Source: Hepsetus odoe (Eukaryota; Chordata; Actinopteri; Characiformes; Hepsetidae). From it: 64,000 bases of DNA. Below, piece by piece: positions 10,236-21,616 of the stretch; the stretch's first letter is position 1; every line of letters begins with the position of its first letter. The notes under the pieces are model-generated. The model was not told the origin of the DNA. It saw nothing but the letters and a program-made list of their open reading frames with translations, and did no database searches. Location: contig CM029380.1 of assembly GCA_017165825.1 (NCBI GenBank), positions 5,238,256 to 5,302,255 of the forward strand, written 5' to 3'. The position numbers and the translations under genes were made by a program.

Positions 10236-12329
10236 CCTTTTCCGCCCTGATTATGCGGCACCAGACAAAGATGCGAGTTACAGAAAGAGGAAGAGTGAAA
10301 GGGTACAAGTGGGCTGCAATGCGACTTCGGAAAGGACGAGCTGGGGGTTGGGGACGCAGCAGAGGAGGGGGGTGGGATGATAAATGCTTGAATTTAGAGG
10401 TGTGTTCCTCTGTAAATTAGAGACCAGACGGCTGTGTTTACAGCCCAGTGCAGGTGTTCACAATCTCATCACAGAATGGAAGTGGCACAAATTACATATT
10501 TTGTCTGGATGTGGTGCAAAAGTGATTTTTCCAGAGGCGTCTGAACACAAACATCTGATCTTTTTGACATACATGACACCTTGAATAGATTCGCATCACA
10601 ATCCTCATTGCTTAGAGTGAAAACAAAAAAAGGGCCACTTAAAAATGTGAAGATAAAAAAAGGAAATTCATGAAGCCTGTAATGTAAATGGTCTCTTAGT
10701 ATAGTCTGATAGAATCAGTGGAGTGATTTGACGTTTTGCCCTTTCTTGGTCCAATATATGTCCCTGTTGATGTTTCCCATGTACTGCTGTCATCCCTTTT
10801 CCCACCTTAGACCCTGCCCTGTCCTTAGTGTGTTCACCTGTGTGGTATTTCTAATCCCTCCCAGTCCCAGGTGTTTCCTCTCCTGCCTTGTGTATAAACT
10901 CATGTGGTTCAGCTAGTTCATGGATGTTGTTTTTTCACCTGCTTTTTGACTTTTCAAGGACACCAGTGTAGAAAGAGTACATGTAAGATCCTGACACACC
11001 CAAACTTCACCAACAACTTGAATTTTCGCTGTAGAGGGTAGTCAGAGGAGGTAGACTTCAAGTCAGTGTACAGTTCACAACTTTTAAGCTCTTTTTTTGG
11101 CAGGAGAAGACTATTTTTGTGCCATCTTTTCAAATTCAGCATGTAGGCCTACATTTCTGCTCACTTCTCAGCAACACTGCTTCTCCAGCCAATACAAATT
11201 TAAAGAAGATGCCATAGAGCTTACGGCAATCATTATGCACTGCATATGCACAGCATTTTATGAAGTCCTACACTGTTGTCACTGTTGCTATTGCCATTGT
11301 GTTTCTTGCTGTTGCAGTGTTTTGAAGTCCATGTAAGTTTCTAGGGTTTTATTGAAATAAAGTAGTGATTTTAGCGAGGCCTCCTATTGCCTATAAGGCA
11401 GAGCTCTGCATTGAGCCCTGTATCATTTTACAGAAAACCACATGCCGGTGACAAACAACGCTTCAGCTGTAATTTACAAAAAGGTTTATTACTCTCGTTT
11501 GTTACTAAACTACTATCAAGTACACTCCAACCTGCAGAACACCTGGCGTTTCACCACTTTTTCAAAGAACTTCAGAAATTCTAATATGCCCCAAACAAAC
11601 CAAGGCCTTTATCACTCATATGGATTTCCTCTTACTCTTGAAAGCGAGACTTCATCAGCCATGGCCCCTTATTCAGTTTCGGACAGCACATCGCTAAAAA
11701 TAAAACCTAGTTTAGTGTTGCTTGTATGTACATCCTGCCTCCATTGCCTCCCTCTGCAACACCATCCTACTCCTCCTACTCATGTGTGTTTTGTTTGTAG
11801 TCTTTTTTAGTTAAATTACACCAAATGTTAAAAAGCAAAGCAAAAGCAAAAAGCTCTTCATTTAAGTGCCTAGCTTTCCAAATGATAACATCTAGCTGAA
11901 TACTACATACACACCTCTCATCATTTTTTGGGGGTCATTTATTTTGGAATACAGGACAATTTAAAACCTCTGAAACTGCAATAATGTGCGCCTTACTTAG
12001 CAAAGCACTACAGTTTGAGGTTAACCCTCCGTTCGGGCCATAAAGCCATGGTTTGACCTTGTCCTGTCCCCATTTTGGTCCTGCCTACTCAAGCCTGATT
12101 TTATCTTAGTCCTCTGTGTCTGCAGATTAGTTAGCCTAGTTGGTTTATATCTATATTTGATAAAACATCCCGCATACTGCCTTCAGACATTTAAGTATCA
12201 AAACACACCATTATGACATGGCTGCTAATATCTTCTAGTGTTTGTGGTAGTATTCTATCACTAAGCTGACTCCATGGCATGTCACTATTTTCACCTGTCC
12301 TAGTTTCAGGCTTTAAAAATGTATGGTAG
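10236..12329. other. Intergenic DNA, nothing recognised
   Basis: Mostly unique DNA. The section 10240-10600 keeps some CpGs but shows no domain or splice pattern. The 122-codon frame at 11442-11810 contains no recognisable motif. Confidence 0.35.
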
Positions 12330-12866
12330 CACATATTCTGTTTTATGTTGCATTTCTTGCAAAGTGTGCTGGATAAGAGATGCCACTGTTTGCTGCCATC
12401 TGATACACTTGCCGCTACTGCAAGACTGGTCTTCAACTTTCCCATGTTCTCTCGCACTCCACCTCTTGCGCCTTCTTTTTTGCTGACACTAATCAAATAA
12501 CGCATCACTTTTCTTCCCCTTAGAATGTCAAGCACTGCTCGGCTTGAACTTCCTCTCCTCAAGAGAAGAGGAAGACATGCATTGAGACTCTCTTCAATCC
12601 TGACTCCTCAGTGGTGGTATGAACTTCCTCTTGTGGTCAGAACTGCTGAATCCCTTACTGTCTTTAAGCATTTTTGGGAGACCCACCTGGGCACTAACCT
12701 TTCCTCACTAACCTTTCTACACTTTCTTCTACACTTTATCAAAAAAGTTAATCAACAGTTGCTGATTTTATACCCAGGATACAGGAATGAAGAATAGCTG
12801 TAATGAATCACTGATGTATGTCGCTCTGGATAAAGGTGCCTGCTAAGTGCTGTAAATGTTAATGAT
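12330..12866 (+). mobile_element. L2-like LINE 3' end fragment
   Basis: A plus-strand frame around 12525-12700 reads TPQWWYELPLVVRTAESLTV, resembling the conserved C-terminal end of L2/CR1-type ORF2 proteins (pattern W-N-x-L-P-x-x-x-R followed by L-x-x-F-K). After the coding remnant comes a 3' tail, TCGCTCTGGATAAAGGTGCC then TGCTAAGTGCTGTAAATG (12820-12860). The reverse transcriptase core is absent, so this is a 5'-truncated copy. Confidence 0.65.
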
Positions 12867-13061
12867 AGAGATCAGCTGTCAGTGGTGCATCTAAAATGCC
12901 TAGAAAGCCTAAAGTGATATTTCACCCTCATGAAACTGGTCCTACCCTCTGGAAATTAAAAAAGCCAGATGATCAATAAATCTGACAATTCTGTATTATG
13001 CTGGTAATTCATCTGAGACGGTTGCAGTTAAAACTGAAGACCTAATCTGTGAGAGCTTAGC

Positions 13062-14530
13062 TACAGTTAGGTGCATATATATTTGGACACTGACACAAGT
13101 TTTGTTTTTATACTTGTTTACTGAAACATATTCCAATTATAGTTATGTAATTGACATGGACATAATGTGTAGACTCTTAGCTTTTATTTGAGGGTATCCA
13201 CATTCAAATTGGATGAAGGGTTCAGGAGTTCCAGCTCCTTAACATGTGCCCCCATCTTTATAAAGGGACCAAAAGTAATTGGACAACTGACTTAAAGACT
13301 ATTTCATGGGCAGGTGTGGGCAATTCCTTTGTGATGTCATTATCAATTAAGCAGATAAAAGGCCTGGAGTTGATTTGAGGTGTGGTGCTTGCATGTGGAA
13401 GATTTTGCTGTGAACAGACAACATGCGTTCAAAGGAGCTCTCCATGCAGGTGAAACAAGCCATCCTTAAGCTGCGAAATCAGAAAAAATCCATCCGAGAA
13501 ATTGCTTCAGTGCTAGGAGTGGCAAGATCTACAGTTTGATACATCCTGAGAAAGAAAGAAAGCACTGGGGAACTCAGCAACGCAAAAAGACCTGGACGTC
13601 CACAGAAGACAACAGTGGTGGATGATCACAGAATCATTTCCATGGTGAAGAGAAACCCCTTCACAACAGCCATCCAAGTGAACAACACTCTCCAGGAGGT
13701 CGGCTTATCGATATCCTAGTCTACCATTAAGAGAAGACTGCATAAAAGTAAATACAGTGGGTGCACTGCAAGGTCATTGCCAAGAATAGAAAGGCTAGAT
13801 TGGACTTTGCTAAAAAAAATAATCAGCACAGTTCTGGAAAAACATTCTTTGGGCGGATGAAACCAAAATCAACCTCTATCAGAATCATGGCAAGATAAAA
13901 GTATGGAGAAGGCGTGGAACAGCTCATGATCCAAAGCACACCACATCATCTGTAAAACACGGCGGAGGCAGTGTGATGGCTTGGGCATACATGGCTGCCA
14001 GTGGCACTGGGACACTAGTGTTTATCAATGATGTGACACAGGACAGTAGCAGCCGAATAAATTCTGAGGTGTTCAAAGACATAAGGTCTACTCAAATAAT
14101 AGACATTCTTTCTACTCGTTTCATAACACAGATGGACAATGACCCAAAACATACAGCCAAAGCAACCCAGGAGTTTATTAAAGCAAAGAAGTGGAATATT
14201 CTTGAATGGCAAAATCAGTCAACTGATCTGAAACCAACAACATGAGCAACATTTCACTTGTTGAAGACTAAACTTCAGACAGAACAGCCCACAAACAAAC
14301 AGCATCTGAAAGCCGCTTCAGTAAAGGCCTGGCAGAGCATTAAAAAGGAGGAAAACCAGCATCTGGTGATGTCCATGATTTCAAGACTTCATGCTGTCAT
14401 TACCAGCAAAGGGTTTTCAACCAAGTATTAGGCATGAACTTTGCTGCATGTTTCTCTCAAACTCTCCAACACTCAAGAAAAGTGGATAAGATAATGAGAA
14501 CATTTACTGATGAACTTGATAAGAAACAGT
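13062..14530 (+). mobile_element. Decayed Tc1/mariner element
   Basis: The left end after TA is CAGTTAGGTGCATATATATT TGGACACTGACAC, a Tc1-type terminal repeat. It encloses one transposase pseudogene (13423-14431). No inverted partner of the left end is visible to the right of the pseudogene before 14700, so the right end is lost or too diverged to recognise; the right boundary given is approximate. Confidence 0.85.
13423..14431 (+). pseudogene. Tc1-like transposase pseudogene
   Basis: The first ATG gives MRSKELSMQVKQAILKLRNQ, typical of a fish Tc1 lineage. A helix-turn-helix DNA-binding region follows (IREIASVLGVARSTV), then the linker GRPQKTTV. Premature stops are seen after ARSTV (TGA where TGG is usual) and after VGLSIS (TAG), and the frame shifts near 13780-13830. 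The catalytic domain resumes with WADETK (first Asp), GGGSVMAWAYMAASGTG and MDNDPKHTAKAT (second Asp). The usual NPIE carrying the catalytic Glu reads KPTT followed by a stop. The C-terminal frame then continues to FSTKY and a stop at 14429. It cannot encode an active DD34E transposase. Confidence 0.92.
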
Positions 14531-14599
14531 GAAGTACTACTTCGTAGTAGTACAATACGTCCTTTCAGTACCTGAGCTACTCATTCTAACCAAGGTTTT

Positions 14600-14835
14600 G
14601 GGGGCCACTAATAGAAACACCCTTCACAGGTCCATCGCAGACACACAAACACTCCCTCACACACACACTCACATATAGGGGACAAATGATTATATTCAGT
14701 CAATCTGATGTGCCTTTAGACTGTGGGACGCTCCCAAGGAAACCCGAAAAGAACAGGAGAACATGCAAACTCCATGCAGGAAGGACCCAGGACTTCCATC
14801 CTGCTGCAATGCTTGCTGAGTTTGGATACAAACTT
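14600..14835 (-). mobile_element. SINE-C fragment, decayed
   Basis: Contains GGTCCATCGCAGACACACAA, GACTGTGGGACGCTCCC and GAGAACATGCAAACTCCATG in SINE-C order. Both ends are eroded. Confidence 0.65.
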
Positions 14836-15054
14836 GGTTCTGCTGAATAAAAAAGAACAGACATGTATTTTTTAGTTCCTAGATACTGTTAGGCTTAGGA
14901 TTCTCCAAAGGCTTAGAATGCCCCGAGGGTTCCCCTCTGGTATTTAGTGAGCACATATGTAAGAATAAAGCCCCGATTGCACCAGACTTTCATCTTGAAA
15001 AACCCAGGGGATTTGAGAGCTCTCCCAATATGGTAGGATTTTTAGATGGCATAA
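14836..15054. other. Short unique spacer
   Basis: No feature identified. Confidence 0.4.
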
Positions 15055-15588
15055 ACAGTACTGTGCAAAGTTTTCAGCCAACCCCTCATTTCTTTATATT
15101 TTGCTTCCAAAGAGTCAAACTTTCTTGCATTTTTTGATGACTTGTTGAGGACAGTTTTCCAGGCTTTGTGAAGGGCAGTGTTGTTGTCTCTCATTTTCAG
15201 TACAGTTTCTGTACCTGAACAGTTTGATTGTTTTTTGTTGGTTAATCCACACAGTGATCTATGTCTGAACCTTCAAGTAGAACAAAATGTCTAACTTTAG
15301 ATATGAAGCAGTGAAGGAACATGTGCCGATGATTCCAGATGATCAGGTGATTAGCTTACTGCTGAGGCTGCACTCTGAGTGGTCGGAACCCCTTTATCTA
15401 GATCCTTACATCTTTAGACACTCTGAAGCCTGTCATAGTAAAATATATGTTTCTGTTTCTTGAATTATTCAACTTAATATAAATGTTACGACTGTTTTAC
15501 AGGTGTAAAATGTTTTTGCACCAATGAGGAGATCCCCTGGCAAAATATGAAGAAATGAGTGGTGGCTCAAATATTTTGAGCAGAACTG
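15055..15588. mobile_element. MITE-2 copy (Tc1-type ends)
   Basis: Starts ACAGTACTGTGCAAAGTTTT and ends in AAATATTTTGAGCAGAACTG, imperfectly inverted ends. The interior shares TTGTTGGTTAATCCACACAG, GATTCCAGATGATCAGGTGA and CCCTTTATCTAGA with the copy at 21617-22140. No transposase coding is recognised. Confidence 0.75.
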
Positions 15589-15799
15589 AAGTTCAGTGAA
15601 CAACTAATGTTAACCAATAGTGCCATTTTTCTGTGATCAATGAGCAATAACATGTCGACCGAGGAACAGCTCAGTAAAAGCACTCCACAGTCCGCAGCAA
15701 AAATTCCTTTTTCCTGTTCCTACGTCCTACTGTAAATGGTTACCCATTTTGGCCATGTGGAGTCTAAATATGGCTTTATTTTTAAACATTTTTCTCTTT

Positions 15800-16200
15800 T
15801 CCCTCATCCAACACAGAAAACAAAAGGAAAAGATGACAGTAAAATGAGCTTGGCTGAAATCCAGAGCGTCTGACTAGCCATGTGTTGTAATTAGGCAGCT
15901 CGGTTGTTTGTGATGTATGCGGTGCATGATGGGAAGGCAGCTCAGTCTGGCATGTACACAATGAAGATGAGTGTGTACGGCCGGAGTGTGTTTCTGTGTC
16001 CTGGTAAAGGGTTCCTGTGTCCTTGTGTGTGTGTCAATGATGAAGCTGTGTGTTATAGAGAAAGGGTGAGGGGGGATTTTTTGGAGTCCACCTGCACCCT
16101 GGGACAGCACTGGGAGATTTTTAAATAGGACTCAGTGCTGCCTGAACACCATCCCCTGCTCTATATGTAGGCTGGGGACTCCATTCAGGGACATCTCAGC
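15800..16200. other. CpG-retaining unique stretch, candidate conserved non-coding element
   Basis: Balanced composition with no repeat family. It holds overlapping frames on both strands (15874-16128) without known domains. Regulatory function is inference only. Confidence 0.25.
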
Positions 16201-16207
16201 CAGAGGG

Positions 16208-16254
<47 letters not shown>
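16208..16254. repeat. (TG)n microsatellite
   Basis: Pure TG run of about 46 bp. Confidence 0.96.
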
Positions 16255-16255
<1 letters not shown>

Positions 16256-16321
16256 TCACATCTCTTTAGCTCCAGTTAGTGTGTGTGCTCAAGCAGCTAA
16301 CTCACATAGATTCTGTGTTTT

Positions 16322-16322
<1 letters not shown>

Positions 16323-16364
<42 letters not shown>

Positions 16365-16373
16365 GTGTGTGTG
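16323..16373. repeat. (TG)n microsatellite with one CG interruption
   Basis: TG run of about 51 bp, interrupted once by GCG near 16360. Confidence 0.96.
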
Positions 16374-17022
16374 CATGAGTAAATGTACATTTTTTCCTCC
16401 GTTTCCTAAAAATGACCTGACCTTGAGAAGAAGCCCAAAAAATAGATAGGAATAAAGTAATCTAGAACTTTAATTTCTTTTTCTTTTTTTTCTTTTTTTT
16501 TCATTCAAAAAAGGAGGTAGGGCCTAAATCCTTAAAACATATAACAAACTTATAACTACTTTTCCACTTTGACCGTAAGGAGGTAATTCCCTAATCATAT
16601 GTAGTAAGATATGACTATTGTTATAATCTGAAAAAATTATTGCATGCGCTGTCTGTAAAAAAAGAACTGTGTAGATCCATTTTTGTCCATCAAGGATCAT
16701 TTGTGGGCCTGAAATTTTTTTTTTTCCCCATGGAATGGGGCGGATTTATACCTTCTCCTAATCTAATGTTATACATTATAACAGTAAAGGAGAAAGCTTG
16801 GTATCGGCACAGGGTGTGTGGAGTCAGTACAGCTAGGAAAATGTAGCAGCAGTGGAATAAGGTGAAATGTTTCCTAACTAAAGGTGTTGAAAGCCTACCC
16901 TTGGGGTGACCAACCGAGTGACACTTTACTACCTTTTTTTTTTTTACTGAAAAAGAATAAATATCTATAATATCCAAAAAATGTAAAAAGAATTGGGAAT
17001 CTTTTATATATATAAATATAGC
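16374..17022. other. AT-rich intergenic DNA, nothing recognised
   Basis: Contains T-rich runs (16478-16501, 16716-16726, 16935-16945). No gene found; overlapping short frames at 16640-16977 have no recognisable motif. Confidence 0.4.
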
Positions 17023-17306
17023 ATAAAAAATGCTGTAAACAAAGAATGCTTTCAGAAATGGAAGTGTTAATCATTTATTTTCATCAATCAACAAAATGCA
17101 GTGAATGAACAAAAGAGAATCTAAATCAAATCAATATTTGGTGTGACCACCCTTTGCCTTCAAAACAGCATATATATATACTTATATATAGATTTCTTTT
17201 GTTCGCTCACTTTGCATTTTGTAAATTGATAAAAAATAAACAATCATTATTTATATTTCTCAAAGCATTCTTTGTTTACAGCCTTTTTTTCCCCACACAG
17301 TACTGT
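17023..17306. mobile_element. MITE-1 copy B, internally deleted
   Basis: The left arm AATGCTGTAAACAAAGAATG to CCACCCTTTGCCTTCAAAAC and the right arm AAAGCATTCTTTGTTTACAG to CACAGTACTG match MITE-1. The centre has collapsed to a short TA-rich joint, leaving little more than the two inverted arms. The left tip is missing. Confidence 0.8.
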
Positions 17307-17409
17307 ATGTATGTATGTATGTGTGTGTGTATGTATATATATATATGACCCCTATGTACTAACTTTGAATGAAAACAAATGTGTGTGTGTGTGTGTGTGT
17401 GTGTGTGCC
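17307..17409. repeat. Compound TATG / TG / TA microsatellites
   Basis: TATG units at 17307-17330, TA at 17335-17346 and TG at about 17380-17408. Confidence 0.9.
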
Positions 17410-17650
17410 AGAAGGAGCAGGGAAAGGAGAGCAGAGGGCCATTAAAAGCCAGAGTGCCTTCTCACTCCCTGCTGCTTCCATTATGCCCTTGCTATGAGGC
17501 ATCCATGCATCTCCTCTGTCTGTCACGAGCCAAGGCCGAGACTTATTTACCCCGTCCCCTCTTGACAACAAAGCTAAGTGTATTCCAAGAAGCTCCAATT
17601 AGATATCAAGCGCCGTAAGGATGAGAGAAAGAAAGAAGGTTCATAAATAT
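17410..17650. other. CpG-retaining unique stretch, candidate conserved non-coding element
   Basis: GC-balanced, repeat-free block bounded by microsatellite on the left and purine-rich DNA on the right. It includes homeodomain-like CCAATTAGATATC near 17596. No coding signal recognised. Confidence 0.3.
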
Positions 17651-18339
17651 TAAAATGCTTGAGAGAAGGGGAAGCACTGAGACTGTATATACCTTCAGAC
17701 AGGATGTTAGGTTTAAAAAGGCTCAGGGGTGACATGAAGCTATCACGGTGAAGCCAGCCTGGGCTCTTTAGGCCTAAATCGATTGTTTTTACCTAGTAAA
17801 AATGGCTCGGTCAACCACAGCAGATCTTTCCGGCTGCAAATCAACCAACTTACGTCTGTTCATCCACAGGCTGCACAACTGCAGAACCAACAGTTTTAGC
17901 CAAATTAATTCCAGTCCTGAAGTCCTCACTGAGATATGGCCAGTAGGCTTAATCAACTCCTGAAACTGGACTAAGAGGACTAAGCTCAGAAACAATATCT
18001 GAGTGTTTTTGGGCCACACCTGTGCAGTTAGGCATGTAGCTGAAATCCACACCAGAATAATTCATACTCACTTCCTCTTCCCTATGAAAGCTGCCCTGTG
18101 TGACACACAGCTCCAATCGTATGCGAAGGCTGGAACATTCCTAGTCAAAGGAAATCTTTTGTAGGTTTTGTAAGTGAAAATAAGTGTTATTTTCCTGGAA
18201 CAAACACAAAAATATGGCATATTACATATATAAGTGCATGTTTATTTGCCTGGATGAAGAAAGTAAAGTATATTATTTACCATTTAGACACACATTCCTC
18301 CTAATATGTTAAACCCAACAGACTGTCCTGGGTCTTCTT
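17651..18339. other. Intergenic DNA, nothing recognised
   Basis: Unique DNA; an 87-codon minus-strand frame (17789-18052) has no recognisable domain. Confidence 0.4.
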
Positions 18340-18420
18340 TTCCCCTTTGCCCTGTGAGAGCTAGGATAGATACCCTATCGGTTAAGATAATTGAATGGGG
18401 GCGCGTTGAAACCTAATAAT
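18340..18420 (-). mobile_element. Possible SINE-C fragment
   Basis: CCTGTGAGAGCTAGGATAGA resembles the minus-strand reading of the SINE-C body (CCCTGTGAGAGCTGGGATAG). Only about 80 bp match. Confidence 0.35.
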
Positions 18421-18554
18421 CAGTAATTGTGCATTACAATGTGCTGAAGTGTGTCTCTGAAGAGGATTCATTTTCTATTGGCCTAACCAGGGGTGCCCAA
18501 AGTTTTTCACATCTGTCTCTAAAAAATGGCCAGCAATGTTCCATAGCTAAAAAG

Positions 18555-18812
18555 AGAAAGTGAAAGTGACAACCCTTGTCATTGCGAGGTCACAGTACAG
18601 CAAGCGTGAACCACAACGAAATTGGACCTCTGCTTTTAACCCATGCACACAAACACCATGCAGCAGTGGGCAGCTATTGAAAGCACCCGGGGAGCAGTGA
18701 CGGGGATGGTACCTTGCTCAGGGGTACCTCAGGGCAACCTACTTGTGAGGGAATCGAACCCACAATCTTCCGATGCAGGGTCAACTCCCTAACCACTAGG
18801 CCACCGCTGCAC
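18555..18812 (-). mobile_element. SINE-A copy, full length, minus orientation
   Basis: All modules in order: GTGAAAGTGACAACCCTTGT tail, CATGCAGCAGTGGGCAGC, GGTACCTTGCTCAGGGGTAC, GGGAATCGAACCC (box B complement) and CCTAACCACTAGGCCACCGC (box A complement). Confidence 0.92.
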
Positions 18813-19218
18813 CAGCAGCCAATTTCATGCACAAACATGGCTACTTTTGGAGAGCCTGAAAGCTGAAAGCAGTCTTTTTAAAAACATTTTTTCCATAAAG
18901 ATGAATATTGTGTCATAAACTAATCTCAGAAAAAGGAATTACATGCAAGAAAAAGTGGAGACATGAGCCCTTCATGAATTTGGACAATGCAATGGACTGC
19001 ATGAAGGAAAGCTTCATTATTTGCATTTCTTTGTATTTGGAAATGAGTTTCTTTCTTCTGCACTTTGGTCTGTTCTGATTACGTAACACACTGCAGGGAA
19101 GGAGGGGGCATCATTTCCATTTTTGCATAAGTCTCTGGAATAGAAGAGGCACAAAAAATGCGGAAAACCTCATTCATAATGTTGATACTAACCAAGAGCT
19201 ATTACTGAAGGGACTGTT

Positions 19219-19269
<51 letters not shown>

Positions 19270-20157
19270 CTTTCTTTGCTGAGCATCTGTAGTCCAGGGT
19301 GCAAAGCTATACCAACATTAATTACTTGGATCCTGAGGCCTGTGGGACTTCTGGCGAAGTGCAGAAAACAGAGAAGTGTGAAAGCATGACTGGTCCTGTG
19401 ATTTTTACTCTACAGCCAATGGAGGAACAACAAAAGCCACAATTTCACTTCCTTACATTTATATATTTGGACAATACTTGCTATGTCAGGGTAGTTCCCG
19501 TATGTAGCTTTAAAGGAAAAATCCACCACTTTTGAAACCTAACCTCCTATCTACCCCTCTACTGCCTCTGTATCATATAATTGATTACTGTTAATTTGTT
19601 TCAATGTTTCTTTCTTTTGAGTAACAGTACTGGTGTCTCACTCTAACCAGGCTTGAGTAGAGGTCAATGGTAGGGGCTGAAGAACATTGAAGTATTTTAT
19701 AAATCATTATAGAAACTTTGTCAGAATCGTTGTTTTTGTGAGTGTTAAAGATGTGGTAGATGAGAACAAGTGGCCAAAACTTGGAGATTTCAGCACTCGT
19801 TCCTTGTGTCGGTAATTAATTCTATATTTAGGGTTTGGTAACTTTATCTTTTTTATCAACAACAACCCAACGACATTTAAAAGGGCAGGAATATTACTCT
19901 ACATCCCACCTCGCGCCAGAGCACAGTTTTTCATAAAACATTTACGAAGCCTTTGGAGCTTAAAAAGTGAAAATGCCTGAACATATCACGTGTTGGTTTT
20001 AAATTATTGGATGGGTGTGACACTAAAACCGGACGCTCAGAGCCTCAAACCTGTCTGTTTGATGAATTTTGACAGTGAGGAAGCTTAAGCCATCGCTTCC
20101 AGGGTGGTCTACTTTGGTTTAAGACAAACCTACAAATGCAATGATTCCTCTCTTTAC
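18813..20157. other. Intergenic DNA with a (CA)18 microsatellite
   Basis: Mostly unique DNA. A CA run lies at 19228-19264. The 78-codon frame at 19299-19535 has no known domain. No gene recognised. Confidence 0.4.
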
Positions 20158-20376
20158 TGGTTAGGGAGTTGTCCCCCGGATCGGAAGATCTTGGTTTTGA
20201 ATCCCTTACCAGTAGCCTACCCTGAGGTACCCTTGAGCAAGGTACCGTCCCTGTCACTGCTCCCTGGGCTCTTTCAATAGCTATCCCCTGCTGCATGTGT
20301 TTGTTTGTATCATGGGTGAAATGCAGAGGTGAAATCTTGCTGTGTTTCACAATGACAAGAATAGTCAGCTTCAAAT
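20158..20376 (+). mobile_element. SINE-A copy, 5' tip missing, plus orientation
   Basis: Starts within box A (GGTTAGGGAGTTGTCCCCCG), continues GCGTACC-type body GGTACCCTTGAGCAAGGTAC and ends CACAATGACAAGAATAGTCA. Confidence 0.85.
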
Positions 20377-20429
20377 AAAATGAAAATTCTAATATTTTAT
20401 AGACATGTCAAGGGTGTTTCTTTGCCTTT

Positions 20430-20530
20430 CTCCTTATGAAGCACTGGGACTCCAATCCCCACTGCGAACCTGGTAATGATAAGTGGGTTACATGATGGTT
20501 AGATGAATGGATGGATGGATGGATGGATAA
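20430..20530 (+). mobile_element. SINE-C 3' tail with (ATGG)n
   Basis: GCGAACCTGGTAATGATAAG followed by GGATGGATGGATGGATGGAT resembles the 3' end of SINE-C-type repeats. Confidence 0.5.
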
Positions 20531-20819
20531 TTTGTAACTCCCTTTGAACTTATACTGTTTTTGCAAAAAGGGCAACCGTCAAGGCAACATATGGTGCACG
20601 CTTCTGGGCTTCAGCTGATTATTAAGAGTCACTGGTTTCCTACAACTGGATGTAACTGTACAACCTAAAGTACTTTACCTTTAGGATTAATAATAAAATG
20701 AATTGGATTTCTGAATATTTAAGGCCAACAAATCCTGACAGGGAGTAACCTGAAAACCATGGGGCTGTTCTTTACAGCAATAAACACTTTTAGACTTTGA
20801 AGTCATCAATGTTATCCTT
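20531..20819. other. Intergenic DNA, nothing recognised
   Basis: No feature identified. Confidence 0.4.
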
Positions 20820-21290
20820 AATTCATGAACAATGAACTAAGAAGCGCCACTATGACTCATTGAATCTTTTCTTAATGAAGTTACACAAATAATTGAAGGG
20901 CTGCTCAGCTGTGTGAGAGTAATTGCATTAAATTGTCTAATCTCAGTGACTGAGGTTGGCTGTCTGGAATGGTTTCAGTAGAGGTACATCTTCGCGCGAC
21001 TATATCTCCCTTCCCTTCCCCCCTCCCCCCTCTCTCTTTTCCAGAGATTTAGAATTCAGAACAGCGTGCAGGATGGCAAGAGTCGTGGGATGGGAGAAGG
21101 CTCTCTAGGGCTGCAAGAGCAAATGTGTTCCTATAGAAACTAGGTCAACAGCGACCATTTATAATGAATTGTTTCTGAACCACAGCTGCAGAGGCGAACG
21201 CTGTCTAACCCTCTTTCCGAGCTTGACTGACACCCTGCCACTGCGTACCTTTTCAGCAGTAGGGGACTATACACATTAGCCTGCCATGAA
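20820..21290. other. Unique stretch with a splice-acceptor-like pyrimidine tract
   Basis: The left part contains homeodomain-like GTAATTGCATTAAATTG. At 21009-21044 an almost pure pyrimidine tract ends in CCAG, a strong 3' splice-site look-alike, followed by mixed-composition DNA to about 21245. No protein domain is recognised downstream and all three frames hit stops, so a coding exon is not supported. A non-coding exon or a conserved element remain possible. Confidence 0.3.
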
Positions 21291-21616
21291 ATGCTGAATT
21301 TAAACACAGCTATGAAATAAATAAATAAAACAGCTATGACATGACTTTTCCAGATACAGAAGTGAATCATGGACTTCGACATTATTGTAAACCTTTTTCA
21401 AAAACACTGCATTTACACATGAAAACACAATATGTGCTCAGCAGCTGGTATATCAAAAAGCCTTACCTTTCATCTTATCATCTTTTCTGTGTACAGTGTA
21501 CATTTTTTATGAAAAAAAATTAAAACAAGGTAACATTGAAATAAAAACGAGCATAAAATATAAGTTCAAATGAAATCAACCATTTGCCGCCTTAACTGTC
21601 AAAAAAATAATACAAG
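21291..21616. other. AT-rich intergenic DNA, nothing recognised
   Basis: No feature identified. Confidence 0.4.

Noticed and set aside
9910..10380. 156-codon plus-strand frame
   Set aside because: Built on adjacent CA and CT tracts; composition artefact.
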